From: Ceratotherium simum simum
Lineage: Eukaryota; Chordata; Mammalia; Perissodactyla; Rhinocerotidae
NCBI RefSeq assembly: GCF_000283155.1
Contig: NW_004454180.1
Span: 22,418,726 to 22,482,725, forward strand
Direction of reading: 5' to 3'
DNA length: 64,000 bases
Both the position numbers and the translations under genes were made by a program. The notes beneath the pieces are model-generated. The model was not told the DNA's origin and did not search any database. It worked only from the letters and a program-made list of their open reading frames with translations. Below are positions 1 to 10,736 of the stretch, piece after piece (positions within the stretch are counted from its first letter, which is position 1; every line of letters begins with the position of its first letter).

Positions 1-178
1 AGGGAGTCTCTGCCTCTTCCACCCCAGTTAGGATTGTCCGTTGTTGCAGGAGTTCCTCTCATCCAGTTTTCAGTTCTGTCTCAGGGGTAATTTTTCCACA
101 AGTAGTTGTAAATTGGCTGTGTCCACGGGAGGAGGTGAGTTCAGAGTCTGCCTACGCCGCCATCTTGACTCCGCCCCT
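1..178 (-). mobile_element. L1 LINE, 5' UTR end (body continues left of window)
   Basis: Read on the minus strand, this begins GGGGCGGAGTCAAGATGGCG and continues GCGTAGG, the usual first bases of a mammalian L1 5' UTR. The rest of the element would lie beyond position 1, so only the first ~178 bp of 5' UTR are visible. The GCCGCCATCTTG at 156-167 (plus strand) is a YY1-type site in the place where L1 5' UTRs carry one; in human L1 it helps set the transcription start. An intact 5' end means the element was not 5'-truncated at insertion. Whether its ORFs are intact cannot be seen here. Confidence 0.8.
156..167 (-). promoter_or_regulatory. YY1-like site at L1 5' end
   Basis: CAAGATGGCGGC on the minus strand matches the YY1 core (AAnATGGCGGC) about 10-20 bp from the L1 start. 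This position and orientation agree with the known YY1 site of L1 promoters. Activity in this copy is inferred only. Confidence 0.5.
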
Positions 179-1171
179 CGATAATTTTCTTTAGATTAAA
201 TGTTTACATGTATTCTTCTCATGATGCAGAAATGTTTTCTTTGTTTTAAAGATGCTTTTTTAAAGTCACGTTAGACAATTATTGGAATAGTAAATAGTAG
301 TCAAAATAAGAGCAAAAATGTGTTCAATTTCCTTCCTCCACTGCATTAGCAAAGCATAAACTTCGAGGAGTGTTTGTTCTTTTCCTCACATTTATGTTTA
401 GCAAACATGATTCACTAAGAATATAATGAATTTGAACCTTCCTAGTAAGAATTCTCTTTTTTTTTAAATCAACAAGTATGTTCCTTCCCCCTCGGCATCC
501 CACATTTTGCGCATTATTATAATAAAATGGGGTTTGGGGAGTTATTTCAAATATAAATTTGAGACAGTCTCTTAAAAGTCTGTCATTGACATCAACTGAC
601 AAAATGGTGGCGATCCAGTGTTACGATTTTTTTCTGCTAACCATTTAGTAATTTATTTTATCAGATTCTTAGGGTAAATATAAAATCTAAAGTAACAGAG
701 TCTGTCATGCTTTCATCTAGTGACCCTATGTTTAGGTTTCTATTATGCTGAGAGAATACAAAATGACTGCCCACGGTGACAGGATTCATGATAACAGTTT
801 TGAATATTGCTTTTGATGCTTGTGAGGAGGGAAGCTTTGTAATTTTAAATGAAAACATCAATCCTATGGTAGCAAGATTGAAGAGCAAAGAACTCTCATA
901 AAGCAACAGTAATATCTTTGTTAATCTTCAGAATATGACTTAAAGTCAGTCGAATGATATATTTTTACTTTTATCCTGTTTGTATTCTTGTTATAATGGG
1001 TATAACACATGGGCCAATGGACCTCCATTTTCTACATATGAGAAAAATTTTATTGCTGTTTTAATCCTACAAATACACCTTCATGCTATTAGCTTTGTTT
1101 TCATTTGTTTTTCTTTCTAAATGAGAGTTTGATAAATGAAAGAAGATGTCCTGGAGTAGTAAAAAATAAAA
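179..1171. other. Unassigned AT-rich sequence
   Basis: No repeat family or gene feature is recognised. Short ORFs at 324-602 and 661-906 (minus) have no motif, signal or codon pattern suggesting use. Confidence 0.5.
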
Positions 1172-1389
1172 TTTCTCTCTCTCTCTCTCTCTCTTTTTTT
1201 TTTTTTTGTGAGGAAGATTGGCCCTGGGCTAACATCTGTGCCCATCTTCCTGTTCTTTATATGTCGGACGCCGCCACAGCATGGCTTGATAAGCCGCATG
1301 TAAGTCCACACCCGGGATCTGAACCTGGGAACCCTGGGCCGTGGAAACGGAGCGTGTGAACTTAACCGCTACACCATCAGGCTGGCCCC
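1172..1389 (-). mobile_element. ERE SINE (perissodactyl tRNA-derived), minus
   Basis: On the minus strand the element starts GGGGCCAGCCTGATGGTGTA and ends in an A tail (1194-1207) followed by a (GA)n tract (1174-1193). The internal 'gaggaagattggccctgggctaac' block is the ERE tail in reverse. A 9-bp direct repeat AAAATAAAA flanks it (1163-1171 and 1390-1398), as expected for L1-mediated retroposition at an A-rich target. The short ORFs covering it are artefacts of the SINE. Confidence 0.93.
1174..1193. repeat. (TC)n microsatellite in ERE tail
   Basis: Ten TC units directly next to the ERE poly-A end. It probably grew out of the retroposon tail. Confidence 0.9.
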
Positions 1390-1398
1390 AAAATAAAA

Positions 1399-2544
1399 CT
1401 ATTTTTAAGTAAATGTTGTTCGCACTGCACAAGTCTGGAAGTAAAACAAAGGTGCAATAATAGCTAGAAAAGAGTGTTTCAGTTGTTTGCCTTACCTATT
1501 CTTTAGAAATTCCATTTCTCCTCACAAGCTTGGATTCACCACAGAATTCCTTGGCTACCACAGATCGTCTGAGAGCTTTTCCTTTCCTTCTCTAACCTGC
1601 TGTAGGTATATTCATGATAGCTGTTAGCTAATTAACACAAAGCTCTGTTGTGACAACTTCAACCTGAGTAAAATTGCTGTTGTTACCCATTTGCTACTGA
1701 ACAACAAAGACCAGGGGTGCTGACATCTCTAGTAACACTGCTGCCAAGTTGTCCGCAGGCAGTACAGACAGATAGTTTGTATTCTCCTTACTAACTCTTA
1801 TTCATCCTCTCACTCTGTGTGTCTCATAAAAGTCCATAAGAATGGGGTCAGAGGTCTGTGAGAGATTGATAACATTGTGCTATATCACAATCACACTCTG
1901 CTTCTGGCTCATTATTCTTCAACCAGGATCTGTACACCATTTCCCCCTTTAAATTCCTCTAGCATGATTGTCTATTAATTGTGAAAATAAAATAAAATTG
2001 TCAAATGTGAAAATTAAATCCACTGTGCTTGATCCTCTGAGCATCTAATAGATCCAAATTTTTTTTTCAATACTCAGAGTGAACAAAACTTACGCTCAAA
2101 ATGAGACCTCCTTCTTTTCTTTAGAAAGATTTAGAAAATAAGATAGATTAAGCTTATACTCCACCAGTGAGGTGATCATAAAACTGAATAGAAGTTTCAG
2201 TAGAAAGAAGTAATTAGTGTGCTTCTCTATGAAATAACAGAATTAGAGTTATTCTCTTATTAAAAACAACAACAAAAACAACAAAGCAATTATAAAAATA
2301 TAGTGGAAACAAGAGAGAATATTATGTAGAGGATTAGTGTATTCAATAATCAGATTATGTACCTATTAATATTTAAAATATGTAGTCTATATTTGAATCT
2401 GCTTCTGTCAGTCTCCAAATGAAAATTCTTTATTATAGTCAATAACAGTAAAATATTCCCTTAAATTATCTAATTTTTAAATGGAATGATTTTGTATAAT
2501 TTCACATTTAAGATACCATGTAATGAAGAAAAAACATCGAAGGA
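1399..2544. other. Unassigned AT-rich sequence
   Basis: No recognised repeat or gene. Contains a short CAA-rich stretch near 2264-2288. Confidence 0.5.
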
Positions 2545-2650
2545 TTAACAACTTGGATTATAGTTCTTGCTCTTTCACTAGTTCTAAATTTAGACAATTA
2601 TTAAACATCCTTGGGCCTCCATTCTATTATAGTAACATACAATGATTAAA
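2545..2650 (+). mobile_element. MIR SINE fragment (weak), plus
   Basis: The order 'ttggattatagttcttgctc', then 'cactagttc', then 'cttgggcctcc' follows the MIR core and 3' half, but is strongly diverged. Alternative: chance similarity. Confidence 0.4.
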
Positions 2651-2899
2651 AAATTTACAAACTACCTTTCATTTTGAACACTTAAATTACGTGAGCTGTA
2701 GAGTTCCACGTCTGGAACGGGGCATGAGGAGCTTTGTGGACTTTCCTCCAGAAAAGTAAGCATAATTGGTGAAAAGTATTTAAAAGGTTTAAGTGTCACT
2801 AGAACAGTGAATGAAAAAACATTTACTCAAGAAAATATACTAAAATTCAGTATGAATAGCAAGAGACAGGAGCATTTGTAGCACAACTGTCTTCCTCTC
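2651..2899. other. Unassigned sequence
   Basis: Nothing recognised between the weak MIR and the HAL1-like element. Confidence 0.4.
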
Positions 2900-4612
2900 T
2901 CCCCCTTCTACACACAGCGTGACAGAAACTCTACTCCAGGCAGAAGCAGCCAAGAACACAGGGCTCCCCCTCTCTAGTCAGAGGCTACAGTATCATCCCA
3001 GGAGGGGCAGTCCATCCTGACAGAGGCTAAATGCCAGATGAGTGCATCTGGGAGGTTGCAGACTCCCTCTTGCATTCCACCTCCAGTCACAGGGCCCAGT
3101 CTTTATTTCAAGTGCATCATGCTGAGAATACTAGAGCCTCATCACTCTTGCCCCAGCTTATTTATAAGGAGGAGATTCCATGTTGAGGGCAGCAAGCCAA
3201 GACCATAAGCTACTGCTCCTCCCCAGTGCCATGCTCCTAAAGCAGGGGTGTCGCCTGGAGAAGTGAGCCACTATTCCTCCCTACAGCGCCAGGGCCATGG
3301 CTCGGGGGTTTTTCCCAGAGGGTGACGCAAGCCTTAAGTACAACAAACTCTGAGGTTTACTTTAAAGGGACTGATTTTATTTGAAACAGAGTCTTAGGGA
3401 AGTTCAAACCTATAGCTACTTTCAGAAAAAAGGGGGGGTTGGATGGTTGGCGGTATGCAATTAAGAGGAGGCTAGTAGCTTCACAAGAGCAAAAATGGTA
3501 ACCCATAGGCCCACTGGTGTAAAGGAGAGAGCCAGCCAAATAAATAGCTAAGAAGACCCCTCCTGGGTTGAGAACATACCTTAAACACTGTGTTCAAAGA
3601 CCACCCCTGCAAAGGAGACCAAATTTAATTGGATCAGATTGTGAGCAATTTATGTCCAAGGTATTGTCAAAAATAATAGAGCAATCAGTGGGCAATTAGT
3701 GGACCCTAACATTGAGTCTGATCAAGAAATGAGACAAAGCAAATCCTGCTAAAACCATTGTCATCCCCAGTGACTGTGTACTTGCCAAAGGCTGTGACCA
3801 CTGAGGAGTAACATCAGACGCTTCACACCATTAGGTGTGGTGGTGGTTAGACTTCACTGAAATAGTCCCACCAGTCAACAATAAAAGAGGAAACAACAAC
3901 AGCAGGTAAGCTCTAAATGGAATAAAACATCCAGTTTTAAACGAAAATTATGAGACATGCAATAAGACAGGGTGGTGTGATACATACATCAAAAAAATCA
4001 CAGGCATCAGAACTGCCTGTGTGAGCGTGCAGGTATCAGATTGAACAAAGACTTCAAAGGAGTCACTGCAAATGCATTCAAAGAACTAAAAGGAAACCAT
4101 GCTTAAGGAGGTAAAGGAAGGTGTGATGACAATGTTTCTCATCTTTAAGACTATCAATAAAGAGACAGAAATTATAGAGCAGAACCAAATGGAAATTCTG
4201 GAGTGGAAAAGTGCAATAACTGAAATGAAAAATTCACTAGAGGAGCTCAAGAACAGTTTTGAACCAACAGAATAAAGAATTAACTATATGAAGACATTGA
4301 TAGAGATTATGCAATCTGAAAAGCAGAAAGAAACAAGAACAAAGAAAAATGAAAGGGGCTTGCGAGAAATGTGGGACACCAGTAGTGCACCAACATAGCT
4401 GCATAGCTAGTTAATAATGATGTATCAATATCGGCTCATCAGTTTGAATTACATTGTAACAAATGTATCACACTAACGACATATTTTAATAGTGGGGGAA
4501 ATCGTGGGAGGAAGGGGACTAAGGGAATTCTTTGTACTTTCTGCTCAATTTTTCTATAAACCTAAAACTTCTCTTACAAAATAAAGCTTATTTTTTTTTA
4601 AATTATCGTATT
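2900..4612 (+). mobile_element. HAL1 (half-L1) retrotransposon, degraded, plus
   Basis: A GC-richer 5' UTR-like part (about 2900-3600) is followed by an L1 ORF1-like segment (about 4040-4380) with the typical AAAG-rich coiled-coil coding text ('caaagaactaaaaggaaacc', 'caatctgaaaagcagaaag'). The ORF1 text reaches 'gtgggacacc' and within ~60 bp is followed by an L1 3' UTR-type end ('gatgtatcaatatcgg', 'caatttttctataaacctaa') with AATAAA at 4580-4585. No ORF2 (endonuclease/reverse transcriptase) sequence lies between. ORF1 plus 3' UTR without ORF2 is the definition of HAL1. Frameshifts and stops make it non-coding. Alternative: an old L1 with a later ORF2 deletion. The 5' boundary is uncertain. 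Confidence 0.65.
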
Positions 4613-5519
4613 CAAATAGACTAAGCTACCTTCAAATTTAAACGTGATTTACTTGGGACACAGAAAAATTTGATTCACTGTCAAGTCAAACACACAGGCA
4701 CCCTGAACTTAAGGGAGAAAAGACAAGGTACTTAAAATGTTATTACTTTTGAAAGTAAATACATTTAAATCATTTTAAACTGGTAAACAGAGTTTGTAAG
4801 CTAGATATATTAGAACCACTATTATTATTTTATTCTTTGAGTTTAAGCTCTTCAATCCCGCTTTTATTCGCATTCAGACAGAATATACATGCTAATGTAA
4901 GGGTGGGCAGCTGCATCCTCACTACCCTGGCACAATGCAGATCTGGCTGGCTTCTGCTAATGTGGCTTAACATATATAATCAAGTCCACATGTTTTTTCC
5001 ATTGTAGAGACATCTGATTTAGATTCAAATATAGATTTAACTGCGTTCATTGCAAGGCTATTTAAAACACTGAAAAGTGAACATAAATAGATCGTAAATT
5101 TCAAGTAGCTCTTTTTTTTGCAGGTAGAGATAGCAGATGATTCCACACCTGCTGAACTGTTTAGAACGCAGGAAAATGATAAATAATCTATTGACAGACT
5201 CTGTAAATTTTTCATGGAAGGAAACATCACCCTAGGGTAAGTGAAAGGAACTCCAAAATTCTCTTTTATTTGAGCCCACAGGTCCTTTTTTTGAAAAGAA
5301 AATAACAGAATTTGTTTCTCCAGAACTAAAAATTAGGAGATGTGCAGCTAAGCAGCTAAATACTTATTTTTAAGGTGAAAGTCCATCACACTATTAGAAA
5401 AATATTTTCAATACATTTGGAAAACATTTTCAAAATGAAAATTGCACAGCATCAGAAGTTTGTTATATATCATGAAAGCAGTGTTTGTAACTGAGTTTGC
5501 AGTAAAACCAATATTTAAG
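4613..5519. other. Unassigned AT-rich sequence
   Basis: No repeat family or gene recognised. The minus-strand ORF at 4967-5230 shows no domain. Confidence 0.45.
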
Positions 5520-5527
5520 GAAACTAG

Positions 5528-5782
5528 GTTTTTTTTTTTGGCTGAGGAAGATTCGCCCTGAGCTAACAACTGTTGCCGATCTTCCTGATTCTTTTTTTTT
5601 CCCTTGAGGAAGTTCAGCCCTGAGATAACATCTGTGTCAGTCTTCCTCTGTTTCGTACGTGCATAGCCACCACAGCATGGCTGACAAGTGGTGTAGGTCT
5701 GCACCCAGGATCTGAATCTGCAAACCCAGGCCACCAAAGTGGAGCAAGCCGAACTTAACCACTACACCACCAGCCTGGCCCT
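5528..5782 (-). mobile_element. ERE SINE, minus, with duplicated tail block
   Basis: Full-length ERE on the minus strand: head GGCCAGGCTGGTGGTGTAGT and two copies of the 'cttcctc...gctaac' tail module separated by a T-rich stretch. Perfect 8-bp TSD GAAACTAG at 5520-5527 and 5783-5790. Substitutions at the former CpG positions of the head indicate an older copy than the one at 54543. Confidence 0.93.
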
Positions 5783-5790
5783 GAAACTAG

Positions 5791-7109
5791 CATTTTTAAA
5801 TCTATATCTACCACCTATTTTGTTTTCTTCTTGATATAATAGAATTTCTCCTCTCTTCCACTCTTTTTTCACTTTCTTCCTCCATCCAATTACTTTCCAT
5901 ACTCACATTCAGTGACTCACATTTTTTCTTCTTGGTTTAATGATTTCAGAAACATATATAAAGCTCTGTATATATTTAGTGAATTTTACCTCTATCTACT
6001 AACTATTTATTGTCTGTGGAGAAGAGGAGAAGGGGAATGAGGGAAAGGGGGAGGGAAGGATATAGGGAGAGAGAGAGAAAGAGATTCATTTTATTAAAAC
6101 TCAATGATCATATCCTGATAAAAAAAAATCTTTACTTCTACACAATTTTCTATGACCAGGGTCAAAAATTCATTTTGCTCTCAGCATCTTTACCACTAAC
6201 CATTTTCTACAATAGCAATGTCCACATAAGGCAGAGTTATGGTGGTAAATATCCTGTGAAAGAATATGTGCTTATAAAAAGAAGGCTTAAGCAGAAAAAC
6301 ATTTCCGGAATTACCATGACATGTGTCAGCAGCCTCTTCAGTTCATTTCAGACTAGGTTGCCACCCCTTACCACTGTCCATAAAACAACAGACAAAATTC
6401 CTCTCTATATGATATTCCCCAGGAAGTATTTTTCCTGATTTTCATGAATGCTTGGGGACATGAACATTGAATGTTTTTTATTAAGTTCACAAGTTTACTT
6501 GTGGTTATTATTGATAAAGATATTAAAAATGTTATTTTGAGACGATACAATTCAGCAAATGGTACAGAAACATATTAGGTAGATTATATGGGCCGATTAG
6601 CCTTTAATGAAGACCAGCTAAACTGAGTAACATTTCCTGATAGCCACATTTGCAAGGACTGGGAAAAGGAACGGCAATAAAAACAAAGCAAAACAACAGA
6701 TTCAGAGTCGCAGCAAATGCTTTAGGAATATTTCTCCTAGGAAAAATAATCCTGGCTACCAGGCTAATTTCAACATCTCTTTTTCTCTTCTTTTCAATAG
6801 TAGTGTGATTAGGATCATGAACTCTGATTGTAAACAGTGTTGCACATCTCTTTTCTAATTTATCATTCTCAGTATTTACCATCACTTGTCTAGTTTGATC
6901 TCATCGAAATAATAATCCTCCCCATTCAGAAAATCCAAAGCAAATCATTCCCATTCAATTAAGTTTTTCTTATCTAATTAAAAGATTATTATTTTCTATT
7001 TTGAAGTTGCATGTGGGATAAAAGTGAAAAAAATGAAAACACTGACAATATAAACCCAATTCTGTGAATAATGGAAACAGAATCTGCAGCCATACAGGGT
7101 CTAACAGGA
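5791..7109. other. Unassigned sequence with purine-rich tract
   Basis: Mostly AT-rich and unrecognised. A 142-codon ORF at 6010-6438 begins in a GA-rich tract and encodes a low-complexity R/E/G-rich start; I do not believe it is a gene. Confidence 0.5.
6016..6084. repeat. Purine-rich (GA/GGA) tract
   Basis: About 70 bp almost free of pyrimidines on the plus strand, ending in (GA)n. A homopurine tract of this kind can adopt triplex structure in principle, which is inference. Confidence 0.75.
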
Positions 7110-7274
7110 AGCTAAACAGAACAAGTGTTAGGGTCAGACTTACCTGAGGTTTGAATCTCTCTTCTACTCTTTATCTACAATGAGAAAGGAGAAGAGTTGC
7201 TTAACATCTCCCATTCATGAGTTTCTTAATTTAGAATGTGCTGATGATACCTACATTACTGGGCGGTTGTGAGG
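7110..7274 (+). mobile_element. MIR SINE, plus
   Basis: MIR text in order: 'gggtcagacttacctgaggt', 'cttctactctttatctacaa', 'gttgcttaacatctcc', 'gatgatacctacattactgg', 'ggttgtgaggatt'. Diverged but collinear over ~165 bp. Confidence 0.65.
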
Positions 7275-7420
7275 ATTTATTCATTCAGTAAATATTTATT
7301 AAGAGTCTATTATATATGCCTACTACAGGTCTAGGTAATGGCATATAAAAACAAATAAATGTAGTTCTCAAAGATCTTACAGTCTAGAGCAGCAAGAAAG
7401 AAAAACATAAGCAAATCCAT
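7275..7420. mobile_element. Ancient LINE-like repeat fragment
   Basis: 'attcagtaaatatttattaa' followed by 'ctactacaggtctaggtaat' and 'gatcttacagtctagag' matches a very common old mammalian interspersed repeat that I associate with L1ME-type 3' regions. Family name not verified. Confidence 0.45.
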
Positions 7421-8690
7421 GGACTAACATGCAACAGCAACTGTGCACACAAGGTCTAGGGGATCCATAAAGGAGGGTTAATTACTTCTAAAATAAATTT
7501 ATGGAAAAAATGACGTATCTTCAGGAAGACAAAGAATAAATGGGCTACAATTAGAAACTTGCTGAAGCATAGTGTATTGTAAATGGCAGTTAGTGTTCCT
7601 ATTGTACAATAGCAAAGGTTGTCAAGGGGACGGAGTTGGGGTCGTGTTCAGATTGTACTATCGAGTCAGGCCGGGGCATGGGATCGGGTGGAGATGCAGT
7701 GAAGAGGACTTGATGCCGAGACGTGGGGACTGTCCAGGAAGAAGAAGGGCTGCAGAAACTTATGCCGTAGTCCAAAGCAAAGGTGGTGAGAAAGGAGTAC
7801 CAGAAGGAAGGGTTCACAACTAAGAACAGGTAACAAGGTTTGGAGTATGGAACACCCCCCACACACACACGTACCATGAAATGCTACTAAGAAGTGTTCC
7901 TAAATGAAGGAAAGGAATAAACATGTAGGAGGTCAGCAAACACACGGGTATGGAAAATTATTCCCAACACAAAGCTCCCATGAACAGGTGTGCAAAGATT
8001 ATGCCTCTAAGGAAGAGAGATTCAAAATACTTTTTTTAATAAATGGAAACATTGGACAGTCTTACAATGAAATGTCACTGTTTTTCATGTCAAGTTCCTT
8101 CATTTAGCCAGTCTTTGGATCATTGCAGATATGTTGGGAAGAGTACAACGAGTTTACAGGGACTTCATTCATTTAGCCTTTTTATACATTTGGCCAAGGA
8201 ATCTGGATCATTTCACTTTGTAAAGAGAAATAAACAGACTTGCTTTTAAAATAACCTTAAGCAAAAGGATTTTGATGTAAATGAGTAATTATCTTTCTAC
8301 AGCCTGAAGGCAAAGTAAGAGAAGTCAAGTGAGAAAACCCGCTGTAATTTAGATTCCCACCCTGATTTTCAAACGCCAAACGTGTGACTGATGATTAGAG
8401 TAGAACAGGACAAAAAGATCAAGTCAGTAACTCACTGTCCAAAGCCCAGACTTTGTAAATGACTGTTTAACTTTTTTCAGGCTTAGAAAAGTGTTTTTGG
8501 CAGTTTGGAGCAACTATCACACAAAAATTTTTTTTAAATTATCTTTTACTCTAATGTTAAACAAGTAGATAAAAGTCAGTTTTAAGTAGCTTAAATTCAA
8601 GTCACAGATATTATCTAGCAAATCTACATAATTTAAATAGGTTCTAATAAAAATAAGATTAAATAGTTACAGGTTAAACAAAAGATTTAT
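7421..8690. other. Unassigned sequence
   Basis: A slightly GC-richer, purine-rich part at about 7620-7830 and AT-rich remainder. Overlapping small ORFs on both strands (7572-7877) have no motif. No repeat family recognised. Confidence 0.45.
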
Positions 8691-8691
8691 A

Positions 8692-8772
8692 GATGTATGC
8701 ATGTGTGTATGTACATACAAAATACGTGTGTGTGTGTGTACATATACATATACATATATATACATATATACG
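8692..8772. repeat. Compound (TG)n / (TA)n / (CATA)n microsatellite
   Basis: Alternating pyrimidine-purine tract with GTGTGTGT, CATATA and TATATA units. The ORF through it (8697-8984) yields a YIYIYI run, a simple-repeat artefact. Confidence 0.9.
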
Positions 8773-10083
8773 TTATGTGTGAGTTGCAGCCAGCTCAATC
8801 AGCTCCTCGCAGCGGACTGATGGTGTGCTCGGGTAAAACTATAACATTAGGGAGAATTTTGAAACAGCTCTCTCTGTTAAATCTCCAAATGTCATTAGTT
8901 TTTGTTGGCACAATGCTGGTGGCATTTTTTTCTTTTATGCAGAGACATAGGCAAGTTACGTGGTGGCTATTTTTCTTCAGATAATTTGTTTTTTGTGTTT
9001 GTTTTTCTCCTTTGATGGCTCATGTACAGCTTTTGAAATGAAGTGTTTTAGGATCCATCCTCTGTCTGTGATTAGCATGCTTTTGGAAGGTATTAGGAGA
9101 TTTTAATGAACCCCCCCCATGCCTCATCACTCCCCCCAAAAAAACTCAGCTACGAGTGGAGTGCACTTTTCTTCCTTTGATGACTCCATGCAGATCTCGG
9201 TTACGTCATTCTTTTGTTGGATTGCTTTGGACAAAATTAGTTTTGTTATTTACATTTAGGCTGTAATTATTATTATTTTTTAAATTTCTGCTTTTCTTTG
9301 ACTGCCAGCATCAAATAAGATATAAAATGAATCAATCTGAGAATCTTTCCTTGAGTGATAGTACCGATGAGAGCTTTAAATCCGGGAAGCAGTGGCAAAA
9401 GCCGCAATGATTCTGCCTCTATGAAGGAAGTCTTCCCTGAATCCCCGCTAGTATAATAGAAGGTGACTTTTTTCTTTTTCTTTTTACCTTTTTTTGTAAT
9501 AGGAGTCTCTTCTTTTTAAAATCTTCTTTGAGGAATTTGGCCTCCATCATTAGTTTCTGGCTCTTAAATTACTTTCCGGCACTCAGATAAAAGAGATTTC
9601 CAGGATCAACATAGAGAAAAATGAAGCATTTTGAAATTGGAGTCCCTAGACATGAAATGTGAAGGCTGAGAACCCTGCTGAAGGGAAAATGAGTAAAAAT
9701 AAAAATAAACAAAACAGACAGTCCATCAAATCTACTTTGTTTGCTTTATTTATATTTGAAATTGTACATTAGGGTCACTTTCTCTTATACTTAGTATAAG
9801 TTCTGTAATCAAATTTGGTACTCAATATAGGATTGATAAAGAAGTCTGTCATCTTAAACCTCCATCCTCCAAAGAAGCTATAATAGCTTTTCTAATAATG
9901 AAACATAGATTTATGTGAGTATAATCTAATCTTTTGATTTTAATTAATATTCTTTATGATAAATTAGCATTTGTGGTTGGAGCTATGAAAACATAACACA
10001 AAAGGTAGCGTCAATTGCTGCCCTATTTGCATTCCAACTTCATTCGAAATTAATTTGGACAGATAGATTATCTTTAAAGAATA
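8773..10083. other. Repeat-poor block, candidate non-coding conserved DNA
   Basis: No recognised repeat over ~1.3 kb, which is unusual in this window. Contains TTACGTCA (9201-9208), a CRE/ATF-type octamer, with TGACTCC 20 bp upstream. Regulatory function is speculative; no coding signal. Confidence 0.4.
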
Positions 10084-10734
10084 CAGTGGTCCCCCTTAGC
10101 TGTGTTTTCCCTTTCCACGGTTTCAGTTACCCACAGTCAACCACTGTCCGAAAATATTAAATGGAAAATTCCAGAAATAATTCATAAGTTTCAAATTGCG
10201 GCTGTTCTGAGTAGTGTGATGAAATCTCCCACCATCCAGCTCCACCTCACACAGGACATGAATCATCCTTTTGTCCAGTGTATCCATGCTGTAGACGCTA
10301 CCCGCCAGTTAGTCACTTAGTGGCCATCTCGGTTATCAGGTCGACTGCGATGGTATCACAGTGCTTATGTCCAAGTAACCGTTATTTAACTTAATAATGG
10401 CCCCAAAGTGCAAGAATAGTGATGCTGGCAATTCAGATATGTGAAAGAGAAGCCATAAAGTGCTTCCTTTAAGTGAAAAGGAAAGAAAAATTCATATGCT
10501 GAGGTTGCTAAAATCTACGGTAAATTTTACTATAGTATATTGTTATAATTGTTCTATTTTATTATTAGTGATTGTTGTTAATCTCTTACTGTGCCTAAGC
10601 TATAAATTAAACTTTATCATAGGCATGTATATATAGGAAAAAACTTAGTATATATAGAGTTTTCCACTATCGTGGTTTCAGACATCCACTGGGGTTCTTG
10701 GAACGTATCCCTTGTGGATAAGTGAGGACTACTG
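10084..10734 (+). mobile_element. Tigger-family (pogo/Tc1-mariner) DNA transposon, internally deleted
   Basis: The left end CAGTGGTCCCCCTTAG and the right end, read in reverse CAGTAGTCCTCACTTATCC, form the terminal inverted repeats of Tigger elements. TA target duplications sit at 10082-10083 and 10735-10736. Internal text such as 'ttagtcacttagtggccat' and the transposase start at 10397 (ATG, reading MAPKCKNSDAGNSDM then stop) identify the 5' region. The element is 651 bp against roughly 2-3 kb for autonomous Tiggers, so nearly all transposase coding sequence is missing. It is a non-autonomous deletion derivative. The 72-codon ORF at 10102-10320 is a shadow. Confidence 0.9.
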
Positions 10735-10736
10735 TA

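Noticed and set aside
6010..6438. 142-codon ORF
   Set aside because: Begins in a purine-rich low-complexity tract and has no domain.
10102..10320. 72-codon plus ORF
   Set aside because: Lies in the 5' non-coding part of the Tigger element.
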